Shown here one piece after another: positions 32,778 to 43,588 of a DNA stretch of 64,000 bases. The stretch covers positions 66,647,559-66,711,558 of the forward strand of contig NC_051851.1 in assembly GCF_905115235.1 (NCBI RefSeq), in the 5' to 3' direction. Under the pieces are notes generated by a model that had not been told where the DNA came from, did not search any database, and saw only the letters and a list, made by a program, of their open reading frames with translations. The stretch's first letter is position 1; each line of letters opens with the position of its first letter. A program made the translations under genes and the position numbers. The stretch is from Hermetia illucens (lineage: Eukaryota; Arthropoda; Insecta; Diptera; Stratiomyidae).

Positions 32778-35700
32778 ACGTAGCGAGACGACTTGGCGGT
32801 GATATCGGACCAGCGACTATTAGTACACCTCTACTTGCCCCTACTAATCTTTCCCCAAAATCCTTTGGTGCCAGTGCACCCGAAACAAACTTATATGACC
32901 CCAAAGCGAAATATGTGAGTTATTCGGTCTTAATTGACCGTGTTCAAGCAAACCCGGAAAACAGAGTTAGGCTTGACCCATTAGATTTGTTCACACATCT
33001 GGAAACCATAAGGTGCGACAATGATATCATTAATATCAAGTGTGAAGGCTATGCGAGGGCGACGGCCATCTTGAAAACCGCACAAGCAGCGGACCGTTTC
33101 GTAACGGACAAAAGAGTAAAATCCCTGGGCTACAAACCCTTTATACCGGCCAACGCAACATGGCGCTATGGAATTATTAAACATGTTTCTCTAAACTGGG
33201 ATGGGAAAAAGATAGCATGTCAGTCGGAGTTGTCTGTTAAAATTCTGAAAGCTCAGAGGTTTAGCAGAACAGACAAAGAAAACAAAGATCTACATTTCCC
33301 AACGGGCACGGTTAAGCTGATCTTTCTGGGGGAAACCTTCCCTACGCATATAATCATAGGAGAAACTTACTTCAAAGAAGATCATTTTGAACAGCGAGAG
33401 CGACAGTGCTACAACGGCGGGTATCTGGGGCACATTGCCAAAGTATGCAGAACTAGAAAACCGAAATACCTGAACTACGGAAGCAGTGAAAACTTCGGTG
33501 GCACATTATTCACCAAAAATGCATACTATGCAATAGCACAGAACATCATGTTCGAAATAAAAAATGTCCTAGATGGGCTGAACATAAAAAGAGATTAAAA
33601 TTGGAGCAGCAAAAATATAACAATTAAGGAAGCTACAAAAAATATTAGAAACTATTATCATATAATTGACGAAAGGGAGTTCCCACCTTTAAGGAACAAC
33701 AATCAAAAATCGGTCAATGACAGAAACAGCAATGTAGAGTTGAATAATATCCTGAGGGGCTTGAGCAGATACAGTGCAGTATTGAAAAGAAACTCAACCC
33801 AAAATAACCTCCAGAAATTTTCGGCAGGCTGAGCAATACAGTCAGGAATGGCTCAGTGTTCAATAGCCCTGCATACCACATTGTCTCTGACTACCAAGGA
33901 CTCCTCCACAAGATGATGCTTATGTTCAACAAAATATATGCAAGTCAAAAGAACTTGGGAATGCAAAAATAAGTTGTTCAAATCAGAAAATGAATGGAGA
34001 AACTGAACAACACCAATGACTTCTTTTTTACGAGTACCATCAGGTACTCATAAAAAATAATGTTCAAAGCATCTCTAACTGCAAAGATGATGCTATCCAC
34101 TTTTACAATACAAGGGAAATAGAGATTATAGCACTGCAAGAAATACTTTCCATTCAATTCAACCCAATATCCAAACTGTTAACAGGCTATTGCCTGATAC
34201 ACAAAATGAGGGATGATGGTTTTGTAGGGGTGGGTATCGCCTTTGCCATTTAAAAAAGTTAAATACGATACTGACCACGATGTTATCATTGCGGAAACGT
34301 GTAACCTTCAACCCAACATGACTGTGGCATCGGTCTATTTTTCCCTTAAATGAACGCCTCGTCCTTTAAGAACAAAAATTAAAAAACTAATTGCGTTTCA
34401 ATTAAACCGTTCCAATACGATGATCCTTGGTGATCTGAACGCCAGGTTCACAACCTTTGGGGATACTGTTAATTAGACAAGAGATAATATACCACTAAAG
34501 GAGCTTTGTAATTTTGACTTTCGAGTACAATAACAACTCTAATAGGGAGTTTGAGGTCCTCAATCCCATATATTTCCTTACCAACTCTCACGTGCTCTCC
34601 TGGCACTGGAAAACCGTAGAAGACACCCACTCAGTCATCACAAGCCAATTGTCATACAAAACAAATCATTTACAGTCCAACCAGGTTTCAAAATTGCCAG
34701 AAACAAACTAAATAATCTAATTGGAAATATACAACCACAGGACACCATTGGCTTTACCCATTCAAGAGAAAATCAAACTTGCAATATTTAAGACACAGAG
34801 AGGCATGCAACTCAAGGCTTGGTGGGAAGCGCACCTAAAACCATACCTCTTAGAAAAAATTAGGGCCTTAACTTCCTCAGAACAAGAAACATCTTAGAAA
34901 ATTGGAGGACAGAAATTAAGGAAGCCAAAGGAATGATTGGGATGTGTTATGCGAAGAAATGTCTAACAAATCAGACATTAAAGCCCTTTGGAATAAAATA
35001 AAGAATTTCAGGAATTTTCAGAAAGAGAGCAAACAACTGACAACTTGGGATAGGGAAACGAAAAAGAATTTCTTATCGGAAATCACAGCACAATACAAGG
35101 GATGTCCCACACTGTTGAATACCGAGCCCTACGCCTCTACCAACAGAAAGATTTCACAATGCCCAGCCTTAATGATATTCTGGACAGACATATCACCAAC
35201 AGCTCCAGGGACTGATAGAATTCTGTACAACTACGTGAACTGGTTAAATGACAGCAATAGACTTCGCCTCCTCAATTCATTTAAGAAAATTTGGAAAAAA
35301 CTCCAACCACCTTTGGAATGGAAGAACATAAAATTGTATCGCTTCCCAAGAATAAAAAAAGGTCGTTCGGAAATAGTAAACTACAGACCTATTTCTCTAA
35401 TTTACGTGTTTGCAAAAATTTTAAATGCCATGGTAAAGGCGAGACTTACATTGTTTATGGAAGCTGAGGGTACCCCCTTGGAACACTGTTATGCCTACAG
35501 AAAAGGTAAATCGACATCGTGGATAAATGAGTCCATCGCTGAGAGTCAAGAGCAATTAGTGAAGCCTGTTACATTGGACATCAGCAAAGTCTATGAGAGA
35601 GTTGATCTTAGAACTTTGGCCAATACTATGAGAATGAATAAAATTCCAGCTGACATTTATACGTGGATGTTGAGGTTTCTTGAAGTTAGGCTCTTGACGC

Positions 35701-37540
35701 TGGACGAATGGTCTGAAACAGTTAGAAGTTGCCTACCCCATCACTCTTTAATTTATACACAACCACTCTCCGTAGGAAAACACAGGAATCAGTACAAATC
35801 GACCAATATGTTGATGACATTCTGTTAGCAGCAGATAAATATAACCAGCGTGTCGACATATGGTGCGATTAGCTTATCGGTTAATTTTGACAAATTTCAG
35901 CGTAATCACTTTCAAAAAAAGCAGAATCGCGCCATATCACATTTTGGTCAATCGAACCCCGCTTAGGCAATATAAGGAAATCACTTTTGTGGATAGAAAA
36001 ATAATTGCTTCTCTGTCAATTAAAAATCACATCACCAATATGATCGGAAAAGCAATAAGAGCGGCAAGAATTGTTAACTTCTCTATATGCTTTTCCTGGG
36101 GCCTGAAACACAAAAAAGTCAAACTGTTTCAATGGCCCCTCGAAAGTATATAAATGGTTCAGAGAAGTGTTCGACCTCATGGTATCTCTCGAGGGTAATC
36201 AAATAGAAGGTTGGAAGTCTGAAATGGACCGCACAGGACAGCTGGGCAAACCAAACAAGAATGGATTGAAAAAGCCCAAAAAAAAACTAAAGTGGTCACG
36301 AAGAAATGATTTCGCGGTTTATGCCACCGATGCAGCAACAACAAAAGAAACCAAGTGTTTTGCTGTCGTCTCAGCGTCTCCCGTCTGTGGGACTCATGGG
36401 TATCAAGCAGGCACACTGCGCCTCAAAGATAGAGTTCAGGAGAAAGAAGTCATTATAATGGACTTTCAAAACGCCTGCTCATTGCTCAAAAACCAAAGGA
36501 TCAACCATCCAATCATATGGGTGATCGTCGGCTAAATTGAGCGTTCGAACATCCAAGAGAAATGGGTTCTGACAAAAAGTGTAATCTACCTATACAGAAT
36601 GGCGCACTATGCGGATAAAAGGGCCATCTATATGTAGTGGGTTCCATCTAACAACCATGCTTGCTTGATACAATATGGCATGTTCAAAACAGGATCAACG
36701 AGGACTGACAGTTACAGTACCAAGAAATCTCCAGACGAAAAGGCAGGGTTTTTGCCAGCTTTTTCCCGACGCTACCTGCAAAATTACTAGAATTCATTGA
36801 TTTGCAAACCGCTCCCAAAACCAAACCCGTCAACGGACTGTATTCCGGTCGTGTATACTCCAAGTCTTTTCTCTTTAGAATTGGTAAACTTAGCAATGAC
36901 TTATGTCACACCTACGGTGTTCCACAGACAATTGATCACTTATTCTTCTTCGCTTTTAGAAAGAATTATAGTTGGAGCAAAGTTTTCAACTTTGTGAACA
37001 GAAAAGGAAGCAAGAATCACATTGAGGATTTAATAGACTTTATTAAGAAATCAAGAGTCAAACTGTAAAAACAGTTATATTCTCATTGCTTTAAAGTTTA
37101 CATTACTATACACCATTCTTTATTATATATGTACATTACACATCTCACTAGTGACCAGCAACATAATCCACACTGCGCATCCATCCCCTCATAGACCCTC
37201 TGACCATACAAATACCACCCTACCAACATCCCACTACTCACATCCAAACGAAGCATAATGAATGAACCTGCACAACATAATCCTCGATACAAATAAGTGG
37301 AAACTACACACAATACAACGATAATACCAGTTTTAAGAATAATAAAACTACTGCATATACAAGGGCAAAATGGCTAACCCACCGAGTGACAGCTGGCATA
37401 CCTACGCCCAGAGCCTAGCCATTTTTCGTCTTCATGTATGGTCATCTTAAGCCGGACCAGGGAACTTAGCTTGCTCTGATGTAGCCGACCGGGACATCGT
37501 GGGACAATTAAAAAACACAACAACAACAACAAAGTCTACC
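32775..37540 (+). mobile_element. I-type LINE (ORF1, EN, RT, RNase H), decayed
   Basis: ORF1 remnant 32775-33598: an open frame whose C-terminal part RQCYNGGYLGHIAKVCRTRK is a damaged CCHC knuckle array. The endonuclease region 34060-34500 includes MILGDLNARFTTFG. RT at 34944-35850 has NYRPISLIYVFAKI, CYAYRKGKSTSWINE, VTLDISKVYERVD and, in another frame, QYVDDILLAAD. An RNase H-like region (DFAVYATDAATTKETKCFAV) is at 36310-36530. A C-terminal segment with TYGVPQTIDHLFFF follows at 36797-37068. A CAACAACAACAA tract at 37514-37531 may be the 3' tail. At least five frame breaks. The RNase H after RT and the knuckles in ORF1 support the I group. Confidence 0.75.
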
Positions 37541-38131
37541 ATGAGCACTCGCGGTATACAATAAAATATACGTGTACAATAAACAGCAACATTCCAACGA
37601 TTTGCTTGGAGAAGACATCCGCCAGGTGGCCCATTACTATACAATTGAGTACTAGGCGACCTCACATTCATTGAAACTAAATCTTGCAATCATCAACCGT
37701 GGATTTCTACCAGAAATTGCGTGAGTATAGTACTACTTCCAAGAGCAAACGAGCGCTTGGAGTGAACATGTTTTTCAGACAATTTGGATGTGGAAGCAAC
37801 TTAGAGGGTCTACGAAACCGTTACCAGGTTTGTTAATTGCTAATATCAATAAAACTGCATGCAAGTGTGCTCAGAAAGCATTATTCCATTAGAAAGCCAC
37901 TAAGCTCTGCATCAACGCTTCGGCCACCATGAAGATCTCTCTCGGTTTCGTATACAACTTCCTCCAGAATCAAAAACAAACTTTCAATCTACGCATCCAC
38001 ATTTCTATTTAAATTGCAGGCAATCCACATCAGCGCTCCGCCCAATAACAATCAACTTTCAATTACAACATTGTATTTTGACTGAGTTCGATTTCTTACA
38101 AGTAATGAATTAAATAATATTCCGCCGCACT
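37541..38131. other. Flank downstream of HCCS; no gene seen
   Basis: This includes the HCCS 3' UTR on the minus strand (about 38131 leftward). No canonical poly(A) hexamer was seen on that strand. Confidence 0.4.
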
Positions 38132-38999
38132 CTATTCTGAATGCGCGGAGGGTTTGGTCTCCTCCCTGTCATACTTCCACCTCATGTACGCAACACGCAT
38201 GCGATCCCAGATGTTTTCGAAGGAATCCATTGCTGGGCGGACGTCGAGTATAGCAAATTTGTATTCGTTGTCAACCACGCCGCCGTCGTAGTAGTCAATA
38301 ATGTAACGAACGTCCTTGCCGCATCGGTCGATGATCCAGTCGTGTCTGTCGAATGGGTACTCGTAGCTGAAACACACCAACAAATATTTTCACTGAAATC
38401 AAACTGTGCAGGTAGCTTGGTTACCCCAATAAATGCCGGATTCGGGCCCGTGGGCTGTATTCTGTTGCTTTTCCACCGAAACTCTTCAGCTTCGGATTAC
38501 TGCACTCGTTTGCATGCAGCGCCTCCCACTTCAACACCTCACGCCATGCCTGCTCGTTGTTTGCGTTATGAATTTTGATGATGTGTTCCATGTCCTTCTT
38601 CTCGATGTCTTCTTTCTTCCATCGCCAACCTTTCCGCAGCATTGCGTTCCAGAACATTTGTTGGCTCGGGTACACCCAGAATTCAGTGCGCCCGTCCTCC
38701 GTTACTTTGGGTATGCTCGAAACTTGCCTTTCGGTGGGCAACGGGAAGGGCTGGTCAGGTGCAGGCTGTTGGTTCGCCGGTGGCATCATATTGAGAGGAT
38801 TTATGTCGTTTCCATCCTGCTTCACTGGACACTCTGACTTATATACTGGTTTGGCTGGGGCCAGAGACTTGTGCATGGGACATTCTGGTGGTGGCACGCC
38901 GGTCATATGTTCATCGCTGTGATGGGCTTTGGTTGAGCCTGTGATCGGCCGAGTAATTTCCGCGGCTAAAACCTCCGCTGCGGATACCGTGTTCCCCAT
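38132..38999 (-). CDS. HCCS: Holocytochrome c-type synthase (cytochrome c heme lyase)
   Basis: HCCS attaches heme to apocytochrome c (and c1) in the mitochondrial intermembrane space. Two exons, 38999-38425 and 38366-38132, join across a 58-base GT/AG intron (phase 2) to give 269 aa; human HCCS is 268. Two Cys-Pro heme-regulatory-type motifs lie at residues 40-41 (ECPMH) and 57-58 (ECPVK). The catalytic heme-ligand histidine is His144 in [13 protein letters not shown], matching human His154. Other family blocks are [66 protein letters not shown] (across the splice), [11 protein letters not shown] and [12 protein letters not shown]. The start MGNTVS fits an N-myristoylation consensus, as the human MGLSPS does. 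The N-terminal 35 residues are poorly conserved, as usual. Confidence 0.95.
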
Positions 39000-39710
39000 A
39001 ATGTCTGCAAAAAGGAGTACAGCATTAAACTAGGGCAAAGGCAGGTTCGTTGGTACGAATTACGTAATTTTCAATCATCCGTTATATGCTTGGAAATGTA
39101 TTCGGCTCTGTAAGTAAAATATACGCAACGAAATTTACCTCCTGCTCCTTTTGAGTGACTGTCACGAGCACAATATTTTATTTCATAAGTCAGGTGTCAC
39201 ACACTCTGTCATATTCGCAGCACCGCAACCAGAAATGTAAGGTTAGAAATGTCAAAAAATACTTATCTAGTAAATATAACAGTGCCATCTCAATGTGGAG
39301 TTTACCCTTCTCTCTATGATTTGTTTGTTGCGGTTCAACTTTTCGAAAATGATTATAATTTTTTCTTGAAATTGTTATGAAAATATTGTGTTTCTTTGTA
39401 GACGTTACGCATAAAACATGATTTAAATCGATTAATTGTATGCGTTTGAGATAATCTAACGCCTCATAAATATCGATGACTTGATTTTAATTTGCATTTA
39501 AGGGGGTTCCCCCGAAATTAGAAAAATAGTCCCCTATCTGAAAATCTTAATGGATTTGTTGAAAGAAACATTACTTTCAATATTAGCCCAGTGAGTGTTT
39601 TCAAAATCTATTCGCAATAAAATCCTTATGATGCCCTTATATATAATCTAAGTATATATTGTAGACTTGGGAATAATGAACGCTAAACAGCGTATATATA
39701 AGTGCAGGTC
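39000..39710. other. HCCS upstream region; nothing else recognised
   Basis: Should hold the HCCS promoter. It contains an AGGGGGTTCCCCC palindrome at 39502-39514. No core motif was assigned. Confidence 0.4.
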
Positions 39711-39780
39711 CTCCCCCTTGGACACCACCTTGTCGTGGTGGGGGAGTCTGTAGTAGTTTACTACTACACTGAGGGTGTCC
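39711..39780 (+). ncRNA. Predicted HDV-like self-cleaving ribozyme
   Basis: All helices of the HDV double pseudoknot can be drawn in the right order. P1: CTCCCCC (39711-39717) with GGGGGAG (39740-39746), 7 bp. J1/2: TT. P2: GGACACC (39720-39726) with GGTGTCC (39774-39780), 7 bp. P3: ACC (39727-39729) with GGT (39737-39739), loop TTGTCGT. P4: GTAGTAG (39750-39756) with CTACTAC (39761-39767), loop TTTA. J4/2: ACTGAG (39768-39773), which contains a CNRA match with the presumed catalytic C at 39769. Ribozymes of this class sit at the 5' ends of several LINE groups (R2, RTE, Baggins and others); here LINE sequence follows about 60 bases later. Deviations: the first P1 pair is C-G instead of the usual G-U, and P1.1 is weak. 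Confidence 0.6.
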
Positions 39781-39839
39781 GAAATATGAATATGCTCTCC
39801 AAGTGGTAAGAAGTCACAGAGATCACAAGAAAGAGAAAA

Positions 39840-40330
39840 CAGAAACCGGGAAAAATCAAAATCGACAATCAGCCCATCGATTGGAAACCAACAGCGAAAT
39901 ATCTGGAACTGACTTTCGATAACAGACTAAATTGAAAAAAACACATCAAGTCGAAACGCGAAGCATGCACAGGTACAGGTTCCCTTTATCCTTTAATTAG
40001 AACTAAGAAACTAAATATTAAGAATAGACTTTTACTGTATAAGCAATTAATTCGCCTATCCCTGCTATACGGGAGCAGTGTCTTTTATCAAACATGTAAG
40101 ACATATAAAAAACAATTGCAAATATGTCAGAATATAGCTGTAAGAAAAAGTACGCATTACATAAGAAATATAGATATACATAGCGATCTAAGATTAGAAC
40201 CTATAGATAAGTTTATTAAAGATAAAGCCTTAAAATTGTTCAAAAAAATTGATTCCCATAATAATAAAACCTTAAACATTTTAAAAATAGAAACTAAAAA
40301 AAATGAAACCTATCCTAGCTTAAGGGTGAG
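39840..40330 (+). mobile_element. Jockey-type LINE, RT C-terminal fragment
   Basis: Plus-strand frames give IDWKPTAKYLELTFDNRLN, then LLYKQLIRLSLLYGSSVFY, LQICQNIAVRKSTHYIRN and HSDLRLEPIDKFIKDKA, the usual tail of jockey-type elements after the RT thumb. It is open from 40116 and broken upstream. It follows the predicted ribozyme, but most of an element is missing between them. Confidence 0.6.
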
Positions 40331-40612
40331 AGAAGTGGCAGGGGGGGGGGGAGAGTTGAGGGTTCTTGCAACCCCTTCAACACGCAAGTGCTGCAAGGGG
40401 AACTGGAACACTGCGAAAGCGGTTGTTACCCATGAAAAGGTGAGAGCTGCCATACTGTCCTTTGAACATTTCAAAGCACCTGGCATGGATGACATCTATC
40501 CGGCAATGCTAAAGGAGGGGTATGGAGCATTTAGAGCCACCTCCAAGAAATATTTTTCGAGGATGTCTTGCTCTGGGCTACGTGCCTTCCTCTTGGGAAC
40601 AGGTTAAGGTAG
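40331..40612 (+). mobile_element. LINE RT fragment (LOA/R1-like)
   Basis: The open frame runs on from the jockey-type piece through a G-run (40340-40350) into VVTHEKVRAAILSFEHFKAP and GMDDIYPAMLKEG. This is the N-terminal RT region of a different LINE type (consensus FK.PG.DGI.PALL). The junction at the G-run marks a fusion of two elements. Confidence 0.55.
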
Positions 40613-40614
40613 TG

Positions 40615-40860
40615 GAATGGTTTAGGCTGCTATAGGATACAATGGACGGTCAACTATTCGGTTTTTAAGTGGGAAAGTAGACAGTTCGAGGTATGTGCAA
40701 ATGCTACGTGAAGAATTTAGCGACAATATGGGAGCAATCGCAGATCAGCCGTTCATTTTCCAGCAAGATAATGTTGCGATTCATAGTGCAAAGGTTGTTA
40801 AGCAGAATTTTCAGCAGCAACACACTATCATTTCTGCATGGGACCAAATTTAAAAGAATG
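40615..40860 (+). mobile_element. Tc1-like transposase fragment
   Basis: One plus frame, after a stop, reads AAIGYNGRSTIRFLSGKVDS, YVQMLREEFSDNMG and FIFQQDNVAIHSAKVVKQNF. The QQDNxxxHxAK motif holds the second catalytic aspartate of Tc1-type transposases. The N-terminal DNA-binding part and the last catalytic residue are absent. Confidence 0.7.
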
Positions 40861-41540
40861 GTAGAAATTATAAAAATAGGCTCAATAAAATATCAAAATA
40901 TCGTAAAAACAACTGGGTTTTATTACTTGAATTCTATTCTAAAATACCTAAATATAAGCTGTCTTATCTTTTTTACCTACCTGAAATCCCATATTCTTTA
41001 ATTACTGGATGTGTTATACGGGGAAACCCCAGGTAAATACTCAGGAGAATGAAATTACGTCCAGCTGAGATGCATACACAGCTTCTTGGAATTGTTTTAT
41101 TATTTTAAAATTTCTTGGAAAACATAAGGTGTCTAATCATTTTTACCTCCATTTAGTTCCGAATGGCGAATGCCAGTTTTTTCGCATTAGGTACTCTAAA
41201 TAGCGAATAACAAGCCGCTCGAGATAACGAAAATATCTGGATAACCTTCAGTTGTGTGCGTCGTTTTTTCAGCTTATTTTATAATGAAATAAAAAAAAGA
41301 CAAAATCTCACTGAGGAAGACGACAACTGGTCCTTGAAATACCGGTATATGAGGAATAAAAAACTCACTATTCGGCATTTAAAAAAGAAGTGTCTTTTTT
41401 TTCATTAACTGGGTAAGCGGCGATTCATAATGCAGAATAAGTGTGATAACCCATTTAAAATGGTTTTTGACGATCTGCTTTGCGTGTACAATTAATCAGC
41501 TATTGAACATCTCAAAGTCATTTTTATTATTTTTGGGAAA
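40861..41540. other. Intergenic, nothing recognised
   Basis: AT-rich sequence between the Tc1-like fragment and the inverted-repeat element. Confidence 0.4.
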
Positions 41541-41549
41541 AGCTTTTAG

Positions 41550-42422
41550 GGGGTCATCCCGTGTGTCGGATCCGCGGAATCGATTTTTTTTGGTATCAAT
41601 TGTATCTAGATATAGTGTAGAATATATGGGCAAAGTAATTTTGTGATATTCGGAGTCGTTCGGAAATTATAGTGTTAAGCACGTGATAAGTCACATGCCA
41701 GATTTATGTAGATCGCCGTAATAAAGCTCGTATTTATCGGTCCGAATGACGTTCGAATGACTTAGCTAAAAGGACAAGAATTGAAACCAAGGCTGTACAT
41801 GTGTTTCTTCAAGAAACCTTATGTTTATTGATTAGGCCTAGTAGATTAATGGTCAGTTAAGTTGTTATGGCTCAAAACTGCATTGTACGTTTTAAATGTG
41901 TTTTTCTCAAAATCGGCTGCCATCATAGCCCAAAATTTATCCAACCAAATTCTTTGAAATTTTCACGACTTATCCAGAATATATTTCTACGGTCCGCAAA
42001 CTAGGATAATTTCGATCCATTCAGTAGTTTTCTTTTTTTTGGTTGAAGAAGCTGTGAAAACACACCAAAATTCACAGAAAAAAAGTTTGACACGGCACCA
42101 AAAATTTAGCTGTTAATATTTTTTAATAATCCTAGTTTGCGGACTGTAGTTAAGTCTGTACGTTAAAACGCTGTTTACTTTTTTCTTTAAGATGATCGCA
42201 GGGCCCTGTATCGTGGCAGCAGAAAACATCTTTTTTGGAGATGGATGTATAAATTGCTCTGTATTTCAATAACGAACTATGCGATCGAGCTGGAAAAATT
42301 ACTATGAACGTTCAAGATATTAATAAATCTATGGTGAAAAATTCGTATTTGTATTTTTATCCAGTTCTTCACAAAAAATTTCTAAAAACAGCCAAAAAAA
42401 GGCCTTCACACGGGATGACCCC
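41550..42422. mobile_element. Non-autonomous DNA element with 16-bp terminal inverted repeats
   Basis: GGGGTCATCCCGTGTG (41550-41565) and its exact complement CACACGGGATGACCCC (42407-42422) bound 873 bases with no meaningful ORF. TTTTA lies outside both ends (41544-41548, with one extra G next to it, and 42423-42427), a candidate 5-bp target duplication. Inside, 41991-42007 and 42129-42145 form a second inverted pair (16 of 17). The superfamily is not determined. Confidence 0.75.
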
Positions 42423-42662
42423 TTTTATTTGCTGCAGAAATCAAAGAAAGAAAATTTTAAGTACTATCAGTGGTGCGATGGACAACTTTCGAAGAAAACA
42501 ACTTTATCGCTCATCGGTTTCCTTGCATAATTTTCGAATTTAACATTGAATTTAAAACAAACAAGGCGACGAAATGTGCTATATTTCTGTAAAATAGCTT
42601 TGTTTTTTTTACCGTCGACAGATCTTGCAAGTGCATAGTGTTGGCCTGGTAGTAATGGTTAC

Positions 42663-43152
42663 GAATCATCACCATCATCAACGGAGCAACAACCGGTATC
42701 TGGTCTAGGCCTGCCTTAATAAGGAACTCCCGACATCCCGGTTTTGCGCCGAAGTCCACCAATTGGATATCCCTAGAAGCTGTTTGGCGTCCTGACCTAC
42801 GCCATCGCTCCATCTTAGGCAGGGTCTGCCCCGTCTTCTTTTTCTACCATAGATATTGCCCTTATAGACTTTCCGGGTGGGATCATCCTCATCCATACAT
42901 ATTAAGTGACCCGCCCACCGTAACCTATTGAGCCGGATTTTATCCACAACCATGGTATCGCTCATTAATTTCGTCGTTATGTAGGCTACGGAATCGTCCA
43001 TCCTCATGTAGGGGCCAAAAATTCTTCGGAGGATTCTTCTCTCGAACGGGGCCAAGAGTTCGCAATTATTCTTGCTAAGAACCTAAGTCTCCGAGGAATA
43101 CATGAGGACTGGCAGGTCTTGTACAGTAAGAGCTTTGACCCTATGGTGAGAC
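42663..43152 (-). mobile_element. RTE-like LINE copy E, 3' portion
   Basis: Minus-strand ORF 43055-42705 reads PFERRILRRIFGPYMRMDDS, LNRLRWAGHLICMDEDDPT and GRKRRRGRPCLRWSDGV, the C-terminal tail of the family. The copy is cut at 43152 by the LTR element and resumes at 48832. Confidence 0.8.
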
Positions 43153-43526
43153 TTAAGTATTTATTCAATTTTATTTTTGAATTTAACTTTATTAATTAAA
43201 CACTTTGTTAATTGACATTGTAGTGGGTAGTCGTACTAAAACTGCATTCAAATCTCTAAGAGAGAAAAATTACAAACGATATTTTTAATTTTAAGTCACG
43301 AGTTCAGAGCCACGGTTGGATACCTCATTTCCAAAATACGTTAGAGGCAGAAGAGAAGTCTCGCTTCATCTGTTTCCCTTCTGCCCCTAACTCATGGCAC
43401 ACTTTTCTCGCCGGTCCTCCACTCCCGTGGCGTGCTACGCAAAGTGGATAGATCCGCGCCATCTATTCGCTCGCACTCGCAACATTCGAAATAAATTTCG
43501 AATGCTGCGAATCCTGCCGCGCCACA
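43153..43526 (-). repeat. 3' LTR of the gypsy-type element
   Basis: 374 bases. Minus-strand ends are TGTGGCGCGG and AATACTTAA. Near-identical to the copy at 48458-48831. Confidence 0.9.
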
Positions 43527-43588
43527 TCACTCCGCCCCCAGATGAAACCTAGGGGTTTCGGCGACTGATCCCCGAACTTCGTTCGCCG

